A program made the position numbers and the translations under genes. 64,000 bases of DNA, from contig NZ_JAGGKA010000002.1 in NCBI RefSeq assembly GCF_017873215.1, positions 62,001 through 126,000 on the forward strand. The letters are read 5' to 3'. The stretch is from Clostridium tetanomorphum (GTDB lineage Bacteria > Bacillota > Clostridia > Clostridiales > Clostridiaceae). Positions 34,819-44,357 of the stretch are shown in pieces (position 1 is the stretch's first letter; every line of letters starts with the position of its first letter). The notes under the pieces were generated by a model. The model searched no databases. It was not told where the DNA came from and worked only from the letters and a program-made list of their open reading frames with translations.

Positions 34819-36120
34819 TTATCTAGAATTAATACTTATGCTTCCATTATCATTATATATTTTTATAGGAATATTATTGTTACCAATTATTTTATCAATA
34901 GATTCCTTTTCGTTATTTTCAGATTTATTTATAGGTAAATCTAAGTCACTACTTATTTTACCAAATTTAGTATCTAGTATAAAATGACCAGTTTGTTCTT
35001 TAGGAAGTGATAAATTAACATTTCCGTATTTACTAGTTAAAGTTATATCTTTATTTACAGTTTTTGAACTTTCAAGTTTTGTGTCACCATTATTATTGGC
35101 TATATCTATTTTTCCAGATATATTAGATGCATCTATGAGACCAAAAGAATTTTTTCCATTAAGAGATCCGTTGACTTTAACTACTTCTAAGTCTCCATTT
35201 TTTGATTGAGTAGTTACATTTCCGCTTATATTGTTTATAGAAGTTTTTCCAAAAGAATTTTTCACATCTAAAGATCCAGTAATATTAACTACTTCTAAAT
35301 CTCCATTTTTCGATTGAGCAGTTACATTTCCATTTATATTGTCTATAGAAGTCTTTCCAAAAGAGTTTTCTATAAGTAAATTTCCAGAGATATTTTCTAC
35401 TAATATAGAACCGTTTTTATTTGTTACTTTAAGTCCTTTAGATAAGTTTTTAACTTCCATATTTCCAAAAGAACTTAATACTTCTGCATATATTTTTTCT
35501 GGAAGTTTAATATGAAGATCTAAATTAACACGCATAGAATTACCATTAAAACTATCAGATTTATTATTAGCACTTATTTCAATAGCATTCTTTTCTGATA
35601 TTTTAACTAAGGATTCTGATAATTTTTTGGCTTTACTTTCATCATTGCTAAATATCTCTGAATTTGCTGTTATCTCTATATTTTTACTTGAAGATTTATC
35701 AATAAATATATTTCCTGACTTAGTATTTATAATTGCTTTATTATGATTTTTAGGATCAATGGTATAGTTTTTGCTAAAACTAGATTGATATTTATAATGC
35801 CAGCTTTCTGGATTACGAAATTTTATACCGTCTTTAGTGAAATCAATAACATTACTACTAATAAATAAAACACCACATATGGAAAATAATACAAAGAACA
35901 TAAAAATGCTCGTACCACTTAACTTTAATTTTTCGTTATTTTTTTGAGACATATATCCAGAACATAAAATTTCAATTCCAAGTAATATTAATATAATAGG
36001 CCAAAATCTTATCAAATTGCCCAATAGAGACATATCAATTATATTACCAATCATAAACATAATTCCTATAAGAACTAGAGTTAAACCTAGTGTTAGAGAA
36101 CCTACTTTCCACTGACGCAT
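34819..36120 (-). CDS. LiaF/DUF5668-type membrane segment with DUF4097 adhesin-like beta-helix
   Basis: 433 residues. The first 100 have three to four membrane helices in the LiaI/LiaF-like arrangement (LGLTLVLIGIMFMIGN, FWPIILILLGIEILCSG). The rest is an extracellular DUF4097-like repeat: short strands with Asn-Gly turns. Two adjacent 36-residue units, NSFGKTSIDNINGNVTAQ... and NSFGKTSINNISGNVTTQ..., are almost identical down to DNA, a recent duplication; a third, diverged unit follows. Start overlaps the stop of the gene before it (TAATG). Related proteins go with cell-envelope stress systems; function not known. Confidence 0.8.
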   Translation of the reverse strand: MRQWKVGSLTLGLTLVLIGIMFMIGNIIDMSLLGNLIRFWPIILILLGIEILCSGYMSQKNNEKLKLSGTSIFMFFVLFSICGVLFISSNVIDFTKDGIKFRNPESWHYKYQSSFSKNYTIDPKNHNKAIINTKSGNIFIDKSSSKNIEITANSEIFSNDESKAKKLSESLVKISEKNAIEISANNKSDSFNGNSMRVNLDLHIKLPEKIYAEVLSSFGNMEVKNLSKGLKVTNKNGSILVENISGNLLIENSFGKTSIDNINGNVTAQSKNGDLEVVNITGSLDVKNSFGKTSINNISGNVTTQSKNGDLEVVKVNGSLNGKNSFGLIDASNISGKIDIANNNGDTKLESSKTVNKDITLTSKYGNVNLSLPKEQTGHFILDTKFGKISSDLDLPINKSENNEKESIDKIIGNNNIPIKIYNDNGSISINSR

Positions 36121-36599
36121 TATTGAGAGTCCTCCTTTTTACCAGGTAATAATAATTTTCTATTTCCCATAAGAAGCTTAATTCCTATTCCTATAAATAT
36201 TACAGAAGATATGATTGTTTTTATATAATGTTCTGTTCTCCAACTTAAATCTATGTCAAGAATAGGGAAAATTACATTTCTTAATAAAGCTATTGATCCA
36301 ATTGCTATAAGAATATAAGCAAAAATTTTATTACCATTTCCATTGAAAGAAATATTAAAATGAACAGTATCTTCTGGTATAATTCCTGAATTTAAAATTT
36401 TTCTTACATCAAAAATACTATAGAACCATATTACCGGAAGAAATATTGAAAATAAAGGTATATTAATCCAATCATGTAAAGTCATTAATAGGAAAAATGT
36501 AACCATAATTTGTATTCCTTTTTTTTGTAATCCTATATACATATGCCCAGCACCAGGAATTAAAGAAAACAAAAATGCCCAAAACTTTTTATTTTGCAT
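36120..36599 (-). CDS. Small multi-span membrane protein (TM2-like)
   Basis: 159 residues from ATG at 36599, with GGAG nine bases upstream; an ATG three codons earlier overlaps the site. Begins MQNKKFWAFLFSLIPGAGHMYIGLQKKGIQIM, the TM2/DUF5683-like motif 'F.LSLIPG.GH.Y.G...KG', followed by two to three more helices. It is translationally coupled (overlapping TAATG) to the DUF4097 protein, so both probably act together in the membrane. A promoter lies at about 36640-36673. Confidence 0.75.
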   Translation of the reverse strand: MQNKKFWAFLFSLIPGAGHMYIGLQKKGIQIMVTFFLLMTLHDWINIPLFSIFLPVIWFYSIFDVRKILNSGIIPEDTVHFNISFNGNGNKIFAYILIAIGSIALLRNVIFPILDIDLSWRTEHYIKTIISSVIFIGIGIKLLMGNRKLLLPGKKEDSQ

Positions 36600-36639
36600 A
36601 ACAGTCATCTCCTTAAATAAATTTAATTTTCATTTGTAT

Positions 36640-36673
36640 ATAATATATAATAAACTTCTTAATTAAAAGTCAA
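36640..36673 (-). promoter_or_regulatory. Promoter of the TM2-like/DUF4097 operon
   Basis: On the minus strand TTGACT (36668-36673) and TATAT-type -10 about 17-18 bases further (near 36645-36650). Confidence 0.5.
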
Positions 36674-36895
36674 AGATATTATTAATATTTTCTTAATTTC
36701 CTTCTAACATTTTTATGGTAATTATTGAAATAAATTTAAAATAATAAATTATTTATATAAAAAACGTTTATATTTGTCATATAAATATGATTTATGTATT
36801 AAAATATCATAATATGCTATAATATAGATATTAATGGAATTAAAGTTAACATTATAACATAATTATTACTATGAAATGGAGGCGGGATATAAAGT

Positions 36896-37879
36896 ATGAA
36901 ATTAGTACTTGTTAATGAAAAAATAATCAATAAGGTTCTTGCTACCCCAATATATGCTCAGGACGGAAGAATATTTTTGAATAAGGGATATGTTTTTACC
37001 TCTAGCATTATAGAAAGGATTAAAAATTTTGGAATTAATACTACATATATAGAGGATGAAAATAATGATTTAACTGTAGAACATATTTTAGATATGCCTA
37101 TTAAGTTAAAAAATATTGGGATTTTAAAAGATGTTTTTGAAAGAGCAAAAAAAGAAAAAAAAATAGAAGAAAAAATTCTATCTTTTATGATAGATGAGAT
37201 TATTAATAATGTTAATTTATCTGAAAATGCCTTTATGTTTAATGACATTGTAAAAAATAATAATGATATAGAATTATATATACATTCTATAGATGTTTGT
37301 ATTCTATCAGTTATACTTGGTATTAATAGAGGATATAATAAAAAATACCTAAAGAACTTAGCAATGGCAGCTCTTCTTCATGATATAGGAAAGATGTTTT
37401 CACAAGGAGATGACCATGTAAAAGAGGGATATAAGTTTATTAAAGGAACAAATAGTTTTCCACCTACTGTATATATGACAATATATCAACATCATGAAAA
37501 TGAAGATGGTAGTGGATATCCAGAAGGAATAGATAGAGAAAAAATATATGAACTATCAAAGGTTGTACATATATGTGATTACTATGTAAACCTTATAAAT
37601 GATATAAATAAAAATTTAATAAATGAAACTATGGAAAAAATAACGGCTCAAGCAAGTTCAAAGTTTAGTGAGGATGTATATAAGGATTTTATAAAGTCGA
37701 TTTATTGTTATCCTAATGGATTACCTATAAAATTGAATAATGGACTAGATGGAACAGTAGTTATGCAAAATAAGAACTATCCGTTAAGACCTATTATAGG
37801 AGTTTTCGTAAATAATGAACCTAGACTGATAAATTTAATGGACCATCTAACCTTATTTATAGATAAAATAATATTATAA
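36896..37879 (+). CDS. HD-GYP-like domain protein
   Basis: 327 residues. N-terminal about 110 residues resemble the 'DUF3391-like' or unknown lead-in of clostridial HD-GYP proteins (LVNEKIINKVLATPIYAQDGRIFLNKG). HD core: YIHSIDVCILSVILG, ALLHDIGKMF, then HHENEDGSGYPEGI, the H-H-E and G-Y-P of HD-GYP c-di-GMP phosphodiesterases, and VVHICDYYVNLI. Most catalytic residues are present; the HDIGK and GYP motifs fit an active enzyme. No sensor domain. An extended -10 (TGCTATAAT, about 36820) precedes it. Confidence 0.85.
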   Translation: MKLVLVNEKIINKVLATPIYAQDGRIFLNKGYVFTSSIIERIKNFGINTTYIEDENNDLTVEHILDMPIKLKNIGILKDVFERAKKEKKIEEKILSFMIDEIINNVNLSENAFMFNDIVKNNNDIELYIHSIDVCILSVILGINRGYNKKYLKNLAMAALLHDIGKMFSQGDDHVKEGYKFIKGTNSFPPTVYMTIYQHHENEDGSGYPEGIDREKIYELSKVVHICDYYVNLINDINKNLINETMEKITAQASSKFSEDVYKDFIKSIYCYPNGLPIKLNNGLDGTVVMQNKNYPLRPIIGVFVNNEPRLINLMDHLTLFIDKIIL

Positions 37880-38017
37880 ACAAGTTTAATATGATTTGGA
37901 TAAAAAGAAATATTAGAAACATAATAAAAATATTATAATTGGTATCTCAAGTTACAGAATTTTAAGTATTAAGATACTATACTATAATTGTAGAAATTAA
38001 TTAAGGAGGTATATTTT

Positions 38018-38362
38018 ATGAATAAACATCTTATTAAAAATATAGATTTCGCAAAGGTTTTAGATATGGAATCATTAGTTGATTATCAAGAAGGCAAAGT
38101 GATAAGTAGAACTTTATCTCAAGGTAAGGCTTCTAGTATAACATTATTTGCCTTTGATAAAGGAGAAGAAATAAGTTCTCATTCATCTGGAGGAGATGCT
38201 ATGGTTTATGTACTACATGGAGAGACAGAAATCACAGTAGGAGAAGAAAAGTTTAATGTTAAACAAGGAGAAACCATAGTAATGCCAGCAGGAATTCCTC
38301 ATGCATTATATGCAAAGGAACAATTTAAAATGCTTTTAATAGTTATATTTTCTCAGGATTAA
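38018..38362 (+). CDS. Cupin-domain protein
   Basis: 114 residues, single cupin_2 barrel: FDKGEEISSHSSGGDAMVYVLHGETEITVGEEKFNVKQGETIVMPAGIPHALYA. The G-x5-H-x-H and G-x5-P-x-G-x2-H motif pair is partly kept (one His in SSHSSGG, one in GIPHAL). Function not predictable; could be a metal-bound sensor or small enzyme. AGGAGG precedes the ATG. Confidence 0.85.
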   Translation: MNKHLIKNIDFAKVLDMESLVDYQEGKVISRTLSQGKASSITLFAFDKGEEISSHSSGGDAMVYVLHGETEITVGEEKFNVKQGETIVMPAGIPHALYAKEQFKMLLIVIFSQD

Positions 38363-38384
38363 TTATAGTTAGAAAAATTAACTC

Positions 38385-38420
38385 AAAACAGTCTTATATT
38401 ATGAGACTGTTTTATTTTTT
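38385..38420 (+). terminator. Terminator of the cupin gene
   Basis: AAAACAGTCT / AGACTGTTTT with a nine-base loop, then ATTTTTTT. Confidence 0.9.
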
Positions 38421-38548
38421 TATAAAATCTTTATAATTATGTTTTATTATTAAAAGATAGCATAATTTTTTACACAGATTTAAAAGGAAATAAATTAATT
38501 ATATAATATATATAATAATTAATTTAAAAAATTAGAGAGGCATAAATT

Positions 38549-39232
38549 ATGAAAGAAAAAATACTTGTAGTAGATGATGAAGAGGAAATAGTTTCTTTTA
38601 TAAAGGACTATCTTCTTTTAAATGAATATGAGGTTATAACAGCCTTTAATGGAGAAGAAGCTATAAGAAAAATAGAGTTAAATCCAGACTTAATTTTATT
38701 GGATATAATGATGCCAGGAATAGATGGATTTAACGTTTGTAAAGAAATAAGAGATAAAATAAATTGTCCTATTATTTTTTTAACAGCAAAGAATTTAGAA
38801 GATGATAAGATAAAAGGGTTACTAATAGGTGGTGATGATTACATAGTAAAACCTTTTAGCCTAAAAGAATTAAAAGCAAGAATAATAAGTCACATAAGAA
38901 GAGATAAAAGATTAAATGATTTTAAAAATAATAATAAAACAAAGTTTGGTGACCTTTATATAGATATAAAAGGAAGACAAGTATATTATAAGGATGAGAC
39001 AATTCCTATGACAAAAAGGGAATTTGATATAATTGAATTTTTATCATTAAATTCAGGACAAGTTTTTTCAAGGGAATATATATATGAGAAAATATGGGGA
39101 TATGATGGAGAAGGAGATACTTCTACTATAACAGAGCATGTTAAAAAGATTAGAGCTAAATTTAGTAATATTTCAAAGGAATTAGATTATATCAAAACCG
39201 TATGGGGAATAGGATATAAGTGGGAGAAATAA
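38549..39232 (+). CDS. Two-component response regulator, OmpR/PhoB family
   Basis: 227 residues: receiver domain with acidic pair DDEEE, phospho-acceptor D52 (LLDIMMPG), LTAK and K in IVKPFS; then winged-helix Trans_reg_C (MTKREFDIIEFLSLNSGQVFSREYIYEKIWG, TSTITEHVKKIRAKF). Paired with the kinase one base downstream of its stop. Target genes are not evident from the neighbours; the closest candidates are the glucosaminidase gene downstream and the cupin gene. Confidence 0.93.
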   Translation: MKEKILVVDDEEEIVSFIKDYLLLNEYEVITAFNGEEAIRKIELNPDLILLDIMMPGIDGFNVCKEIRDKINCPIIFLTAKNLEDDKIKGLLIGGDDYIVKPFSLKELKARIISHIRRDKRLNDFKNNNKTKFGDLYIDIKGRQVYYKDETIPMTKREFDIIEFLSLNSGQVFSREYIYEKIWGYDGEGDTSTITEHVKKIRAKFSNISKELDYIKTVWGIGYKWEK

Positions 39233-39233
39233 A

Positions 39234-40661
39234 ATGATAGAAAAACTTTCTTTAAAAAAGCAATTTATAATTTCTTTTATAGCTATAATAATTACAAGTA
39301 TGTTATTAAGTTTTATGACTTATACAGTAGAACTTTTTCTTATATCAAAAAATGTAATATATCCAAGTAACTATTATGAAAAACAAATACCAGACATAGA
39401 AAAAAAAATAAATGAGAAAGGAATTGATATTTTAAATAAAAATTCCAGGAAATATATAGAAAGCATTGTCCCTCTACAGGGAATAGAATATATAGTTTTA
39501 GATAATAGAAAATACATTATATATAATACATATGAAAAAGATTTAAGAAAATATATTAAAAATAATAATAGGCCATTTGCTATACCCATTGGATTTCAGA
39601 AAGGTGCTAGATTTATTCCTATAAAAGAAAAAGAACAGATAAAAGGTTGGATTATACTTACTTATAATTTAAAGCCTTCTGTTGAAAACCAATTTTTTAA
39701 TAGGTTTGTTCAGTATATGGACGTAATTATAATTATGATGCCATTTCTTTATATTTGTATAACTACCTATATATTTAGTAAAAAGCTTCATAAAAGAATA
39801 ATAACTCCTTTAAATGAGCTAAAGGCAGCTTCACATAAAGTTAAGAATGGAGATTTAGATTTTTCTATAAATTATTCTAATTCAAATGAATTAGGAGAGC
39901 TTTGTGAAAGCTTTGAAGAAATGAGAAAAGAACTTAAAAATTCCTTGGATGCAAAATGGCAAATGGAAAGAGAAAGAAAAGAGAGTACATCTGCTATTGC
40001 CCATGATTTAAAAACGCCTTTGACTATAATAAATGGACATGTAGAACTTCTTTTAGAAAATGAAAATTTTAGTAAAGATTTTATAAAAAAGTATTTACAG
40101 GTTATAAAAGATAACACAGATAGAGCTAATAAACTTATAGAAAAGATTAATACATTAGCTAAAGTAGACTCAGTACAATTTAATTTAAATTATGAAAAAG
40201 TGAATTTAAAAAAGTATATAAATACAAAATACAATGAATATAAACTCTTATGTAATAATAAGAAAATAAAACTTAATTTAAATATTGAGGACAGAAGGGA
40301 AAAAGAAAAAAATTTTAATATAGACATTTGTGTTCTTTCAGAAATACTGGATAATATAGTTGTAAATAGTATAAGGTTTACAGATAACAATGGAGAAATA
40401 TATTTAGATTTGGTTATTGATGAGAATAAAATAAATTTCAAGATAGAAGATACAGGTAAAGGTTTTTCTAAAGAAGATATAAAAAATTTATTTAAAATTT
40501 TCTATCAAGGGGATAAATCAAGATCTAAAGAAAAGGGACATTCGGGATTGGGACTTCATATATGTGAAAAGTTAGTTAAAAAGCATGGAGGAGAAATAAA
40601 AGCATATAATAGTGAAAAGGGAGCGGTAGTAGAGTTTTATATTGATAAATTCTTAGATTAA
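39234..40661 (+). CDS. Sensor histidine kinase
   Basis: 475 residues. TM1 at about 10-33, extracytoplasmic domain of about 125 residues, TM2 at about 160-182, HAMP (KRIITPLNELKAASHKVKNGDLD), HisKA with H257 in SAIAHDLKTPLT, and HATPase with N-box LDNIVVNSIRFT, G1 IEDTGKGF and G2 HSGLGLHI. Complete class I kinase. The external domain is unlike named sensors I know. It ends in a shared bidirectional hairpin. Confidence 0.92.
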   Translation: MIEKLSLKKQFIISFIAIIITSMLLSFMTYTVELFLISKNVIYPSNYYEKQIPDIEKKINEKGIDILNKNSRKYIESIVPLQGIEYIVLDNRKYIIYNTYEKDLRKYIKNNNRPFAIPIGFQKGARFIPIKEKEQIKGWIILTYNLKPSVENQFFNRFVQYMDVIIIMMPFLYICITTYIFSKKLHKRIITPLNELKAASHKVKNGDLDFSINYSNSNELGELCESFEEMRKELKNSLDAKWQMERERKESTSAIAHDLKTPLTIINGHVELLLENENFSKDFIKKYLQVIKDNTDRANKLIEKINTLAKVDSVQFNLNYEKVNLKKYINTKYNEYKLLCNNKKIKLNLNIEDRREKEKNFNIDICVLSEILDNIVVNSIRFTDNNGEIYLDLVIDENKINFKIEDTGKGFSKEDIKNLFKIFYQGDKSRSKEKGHSGLGLHICEKLVKKHGGEIKAYNSEKGAVVEFYIDKFLD

Positions 40662-40695
40662 GAGCTTTAAGAAGGGTATCCTTCTTAAAGCTCTT
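40660..40695. terminator. Shared bidirectional terminator
   Basis: Perfect 16-bp stem AAGAGCTTTAAGAAGG / CCTTCTTAAAGCTCTT with loop GTAT. Contains part of the stop codons of both convergent genes (kinase and glucosaminidase). Confidence 0.9.
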
Positions 40696-41617
40696 AATTT
40701 TTAAAAAAGTCTAGTTGAGTTTTACTATCTATAAGTTGTAAATTATATTCTCTTATAATTTGGGTAAGAAGATCTGCATACATGTTTTTACCATTTTCAT
40801 CTTGTTTTGTACTGTAACCTGCTTTGTCAATTGACGTAGCCTGAGTTATATAGTTAACAGCGTTGAATACACCATGTTCTTTATATCTTTTGTTGTTTTT
40901 AAGAAATTGTGCATAATCATCTAAAGAGTCTTTTTTAGATGCATAGGCTCTAAAAGTAGCTATTATAGTATCATTATAGTTTTCAGAGGTTTTCATTTTT
41001 ACAGTTTTACCTTTCCAAGATTTTGTAGATTTTATTCCAAATAAATTATTGTAATCTGAAGAAAGGTCAGATTTTCCCCAGTTAGATTCTAGTATAGCTT
41101 GTCCGATAGTTATAGATGGAAGAATACCATAGTTGTTGTATATGTTTATAGCTGAAGGAGTTAATTCATTTATAAAATTTTTTTTATTTTCATCTACATT
41201 TACTAAGTATTTATCGTTTAGAAACTCTAAGAATTTATAAACCTTATCTTTTTCTTTATCATCATAAGAAAGATTATTCATAACCTCTTCTAAAGATAAT
41301 AATTGATATTTGGAATTTTTAAATTTCTTTGTAGAATTATTTATTTCTATAAAATCATTAGCTATTTTTTTTGACTCTTCCATATTTGATTTTGAAAAAT
41401 CTTTATTTATTCTAATGGCGTCTATGGCAGCTACATATTTCCAATTCACTTGAAGTGTATTTTTACTTACTTCATCAGAAGCTTTGATATAAATTTTCAT
41501 AGATGATATAGGAAAAACATCTTTTGGAGAGTGAAAAATATCTGAAATTCTAAATATAAGCATTATAAATATGGTGAAAAATACAATTTTAAATAATAAT
41601 TTTTTTAATTTTTTCAT
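40694..41617 (-). CDS. Endo-beta-N-acetylglucosaminidase (glucosaminidase domain) membrane or secreted protein
   Basis: 307 residues. N-terminal hydrophobic segment (LKKLLFKIVFFTIFIMLIFRI) as signal peptide or anchor. A middle domain of about 100 residues is unassigned. C-terminal domain PF01832: ITIGQAILESNWGKSDLSSDYNNLFGIKS, with catalytic Glu in AILESNWG, then YNDTIIATFRAYASKKDSLDDYAQFL and the LIREYNL end. Hydrolyses peptidoglycan glycan strands between N-acetylglucosamine and muramic acid. Convergent with the kinase gene. Confidence 0.9.
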   Translation of the reverse strand: MKKLKKLLFKIVFFTIFIMLIFRISDIFHSPKDVFPISSMKIYIKASDEVSKNTLQVNWKYVAAIDAIRINKDFSKSNMEESKKIANDFIEINNSTKKFKNSKYQLLSLEEVMNNLSYDDKEKDKVYKFLEFLNDKYLVNVDENKKNFINELTPSAINIYNNYGILPSITIGQAILESNWGKSDLSSDYNNLFGIKSTKSWKGKTVKMKTSENYNDTIIATFRAYASKKDSLDDYAQFLKNNKRYKEHGVFNAVNYITQATSIDKAGYSTKQDENGKNMYADLLTQIIREYNLQLIDSKTQLDFFKN

Positions 41618-41714
41618 ATAATCACTTACCTTATCCTAATTTGATATACTTTTTTATTATAACAAAAATTTATAATAATTTTGTAAAATAAAATATTTTT
41701 TAATAAATAACAAC

Positions 41715-41877
41715 TTGAAATAATATTAAACATATAATATAATTGGTAAAAGTAGTAATACCCTTATATTCGTAATTAAATATTAAATAAATTATTTTTA
41801 TATATTGCAGTTTGTGTAATATCATAAAAGTGAAGAAGCAACCACTTTGAAAAAACTTCAAAGTGGTTTATTTTTTT
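41715..41877 (+). ncRNA. Orphan promoter-terminator unit, candidate small RNA or attenuator
   Basis: A near-consensus promoter (TTGAAA 41715-41720, 17-base spacer, TATAAT 41738-41743) is followed about 100 bases later by a perfect terminator (AACCACTTTGAA / TTCAAAGTGGTT at 41840-41868, then TATTTTTTT). The approximately 125-nt transcript has no credible ORF. It sits in a 340-bp gap between the divergent glucosaminidase and MATE genes, 80 bases before the MATE start. Either a small RNA or a leader attenuator of the MATE gene. Confidence 0.5.
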
Positions 41878-41959
41878 ACTATATTTATCTTTTATTTTAT
41901 AATATGAAGATTAAATATATGAGAGTATAAACAATTAGTAATGAAAAGGAGAATGTGAT

Positions 41960-43330
41960 TTGGAAAGTGTTACAAGAAATTTATTTAAGGACAAGGAGTT
42001 TTTTAGAACCTTATTTAAATTAGCTCTACCTATTATTATACAAAATTTTATAGCATCCTTTTTAAATATGATAGATACTATAATGGTTGGTAGATTAGGA
42101 GAAGCACAGATAGCTTCTGTTGGTATAGCTAATCAATATTTTTTACTTTTTAATTTATTGGTATTAGGCACTTTTAGCGGCTGTGGTATATTTATATCTC
42201 AATTCTGGGGAAAGAGAGATATAAAAAATATAAGAAGAATATTAGGGTTAGCTCTTATTTCTGGAATAATTATTTCTCTTATTCTTGCAAGTATGGCAGC
42301 TATATTTCCTACACAAATAATTTCTATATTTAATAAAGATCCTAAAGTAATCTTATATGGATCTCAATATCTAAAAGTAATATGTATAAGTTATATCTTT
42401 ACAGCTATAACTTTAGCTTATAGTGTTTCGTTACGCTGTGTAGGTCAAGCAATAGTTCCAATGCTAGTAAGTGCTGTAGCTTTACTATGTAATACATTTT
42501 TTAACTATATATTTATTTTTGGAAAATTTGGAGCGCCAGTTTTAGGGGTAAAGGGAGCAGCCTTAGCTACATTAATAGCAAGAATTATTGAATCAGTATT
42601 ATTAGTAACATATGTATATAAAACTAAAGGAGTTTTAGCAGCTAAACTAGGTGAAATGCTAGATTTAACTAAGGAATTTATAATAAAAGTTGTATCAACA
42701 GTTATACATGTAGTGCTCAACGAAGCATGTTGGGGATTGGGAACCATAGTTTATTCAGCTGTATATGGAAGAATTGGTACAAAGGCAGTAGCATCTGTAC
42801 AAATTTGTACAACAGTACAAAACTTATTTATGGTTATAACTTTCGGTATTGCAAATGCAGCTACGGTTATGATAGGTAATAAAATAGGAGCCAATAAAGA
42901 AGACTTAGGAAAGATATATGCAAAAAGATTTTCTATAATTGGATGTACAATAGGATTATCTTTAGGAATATTATTATGGATAAGCTCTTCGCACATATTA
43001 TCACTTTTTAATGTATCCAACGAAGTTTTACATGATTCATTAATAATACTTCGTATAACTTCTATTATTATGATCATAAGAGTGTTCAATATTATACTTA
43101 TAGTAGGAATTTTAAGAGGAGGAGGAGATGCAAAGTATTCTTTAATGGTGGAAGCTTTTACAATGTGGTGTATAGGAGTTCCATTGTCTTTGATAGGTGC
43201 TTTTCTGCTTAAATTTCCAGTTTATTGGGTAGTTGCTTTAGTAACTATAGAAGAAATAGTAAAATGTATCGTAGGACTAACCAGATTACTATCTAATAGA
43301 TGGGTAAGAAATGTAGTTTTAGATATGTAG
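41960..43330 (+). CDS. MATE family multidrug/metabolite exporter
   Basis: 456 residues from TTG at 41960 with GGAG nine bases upstream. Twelve membrane segments in two homologous halves; family blocks LALPIIIQNFIASFLNMIDTIMVGRLGEAQIASVG and WGLGTIVYSAVYGRIGTKAVASVQI. Sodium- or proton-driven antiporter of cationic compounds. The leader may be attenuated (41715-41877). Confidence 0.92.
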   Translation: MESVTRNLFKDKEFFRTLFKLALPIIIQNFIASFLNMIDTIMVGRLGEAQIASVGIANQYFLLFNLLVLGTFSGCGIFISQFWGKRDIKNIRRILGLALISGIIISLILASMAAIFPTQIISIFNKDPKVILYGSQYLKVICISYIFTAITLAYSVSLRCVGQAIVPMLVSAVALLCNTFFNYIFIFGKFGAPVLGVKGAALATLIARIIESVLLVTYVYKTKGVLAAKLGEMLDLTKEFIIKVVSTVIHVVLNEACWGLGTIVYSAVYGRIGTKAVASVQICTTVQNLFMVITFGIANAATVMIGNKIGANKEDLGKIYAKRFSIIGCTIGLSLGILLWISSSHILSLFNVSNEVLHDSLIILRITSIIMIIRVFNIILIVGILRGGGDAKYSLMVEAFTMWCIGVPLSLIGAFLLKFPVYWVVALVTIEEIVKCIVGLTRLLSNRWVRNVVLDM

Positions 43331-43359
43331 AATTTAATAACGGTGTTAATTATGTGAAA

Positions 43360-43402
43360 AAATGCTACTTTACCTGTGGATAATTTAAGTAAAGTAGCAT
43401 TT
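43360..43402. terminator. Terminator between convergent genes
   Basis: AAATGCTACTTTAC / GTAAAGTAGCATTT, 14 perfect pairs, A and T runs on both sides. Confidence 0.85.
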
Positions 43403-43409
43403 AATTTTA

Positions 43410-44159
43410 TTAAGTTAAATTTATAATTTGCCCTCTAGAGAATATTTCTATTATATTAGTGCTAATTTCATGACTACTTTCAAGAATTTTATTTTTAAAG
43501 TCCTTTGTAATAGAGTTTTTAGCCCAAAAGTGCATAGGAATAAACATTTCGGGGTGGATTTTTTCTATAAAATATTTACCGCCTAAATAACTAAATTCTT
43601 CCAGTCTTGGATCTACAGGAAAAAATGCAATATTGATGTTTTCGCCCTCTAGTTTAGTTATCTCTTTTTTAAAATCTAATTCCATTTTAACTCTTTCTTC
43701 TATAGGATCCTCTTTCCAATTCCACCAGTTAAGGTCTCCGGCATGAAATATAGTAAGTCCGTCAACTTTAACCAAGAAAGCTACTCCTATATCTGTAGAG
43801 TGAAAGGTTTTTATGTATATATCATCTAATTGTAAATCTTTATTTTCCCATATAGTATAATAATTATTCTTATATTCAGGAAGGGTGATATCACTACTCA
43901 AAATATACTTTATTTCAGAATTATATTTTTCCCAATCTAGTATAACTGGATTAAAATGATCATGATGTCCATGAGAAGAAAAAACAAATATGTTCTTTTT
44001 ATTTTTAATATCATCTAATCCAACTACGCCGTTTTGTAGATTCATTTCTTCTCCCATTGGAGTATTATAGTAATAATCAAATATTAAAAAATGATTAGTT
44101 GTTTCCACTGCAAAGCCATCATGATATAAATAATGAATTTTAGCTTTTATTTCATTCAT
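43410..44159 (-). CDS. MBL-fold metallo-hydrolase
   Basis: 249 residues. Metal motif SSHGHHDHFNP (HxHxDH-like: H-G-H-H-D-H), further ligands in FHSTDIG, FHAGDLNWWNW and PMHFWA. UlaG/YycJ-like beta-lactamase fold with unknown substrate; relatives hydrolyse RNA, lactones or thioesters. GGAGGTAT precedes ATG. Confidence 0.87.
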   Translation of the reverse strand: MNEIKAKIHYLYHDGFAVETTNHFLIFDYYYNTPMGEEMNLQNGVVGLDDIKNKKNIFVFSSHGHHDHFNPVILDWEKYNSEIKYILSSDITLPEYKNNYYTIWENKDLQLDDIYIKTFHSTDIGVAFLVKVDGLTIFHAGDLNWWNWKEDPIEERVKMELDFKKEITKLEGENINIAFFPVDPRLEEFSYLGGKYFIEKIHPEMFIPMHFWAKNSITKDFKNKILESSHEISTNIIEIFSRGQIINLT

Positions 44160-44357
44160 ATTATTATACCTCCGTAATTTATCTAATTATTAATAATTAA
44201 CTTAATATAATATTATATCATTATAATATTTATAATATAAAGTCAAATTTATAGGGACAAAAAATTATTGACATTAATTGCATACTTATGCTAAATTAAA
44301 GCGGAAATTGTAATTTATATGACTTTTAATTGTTTGGGAGAAAGGAATGGGGAATTT

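Noticed and set aside
41829-41849. GTG-started six-codon leader peptide (MKKQPL) overlapping the terminator
   Set aside because: No ribosome binding site upstream; too short to judge.
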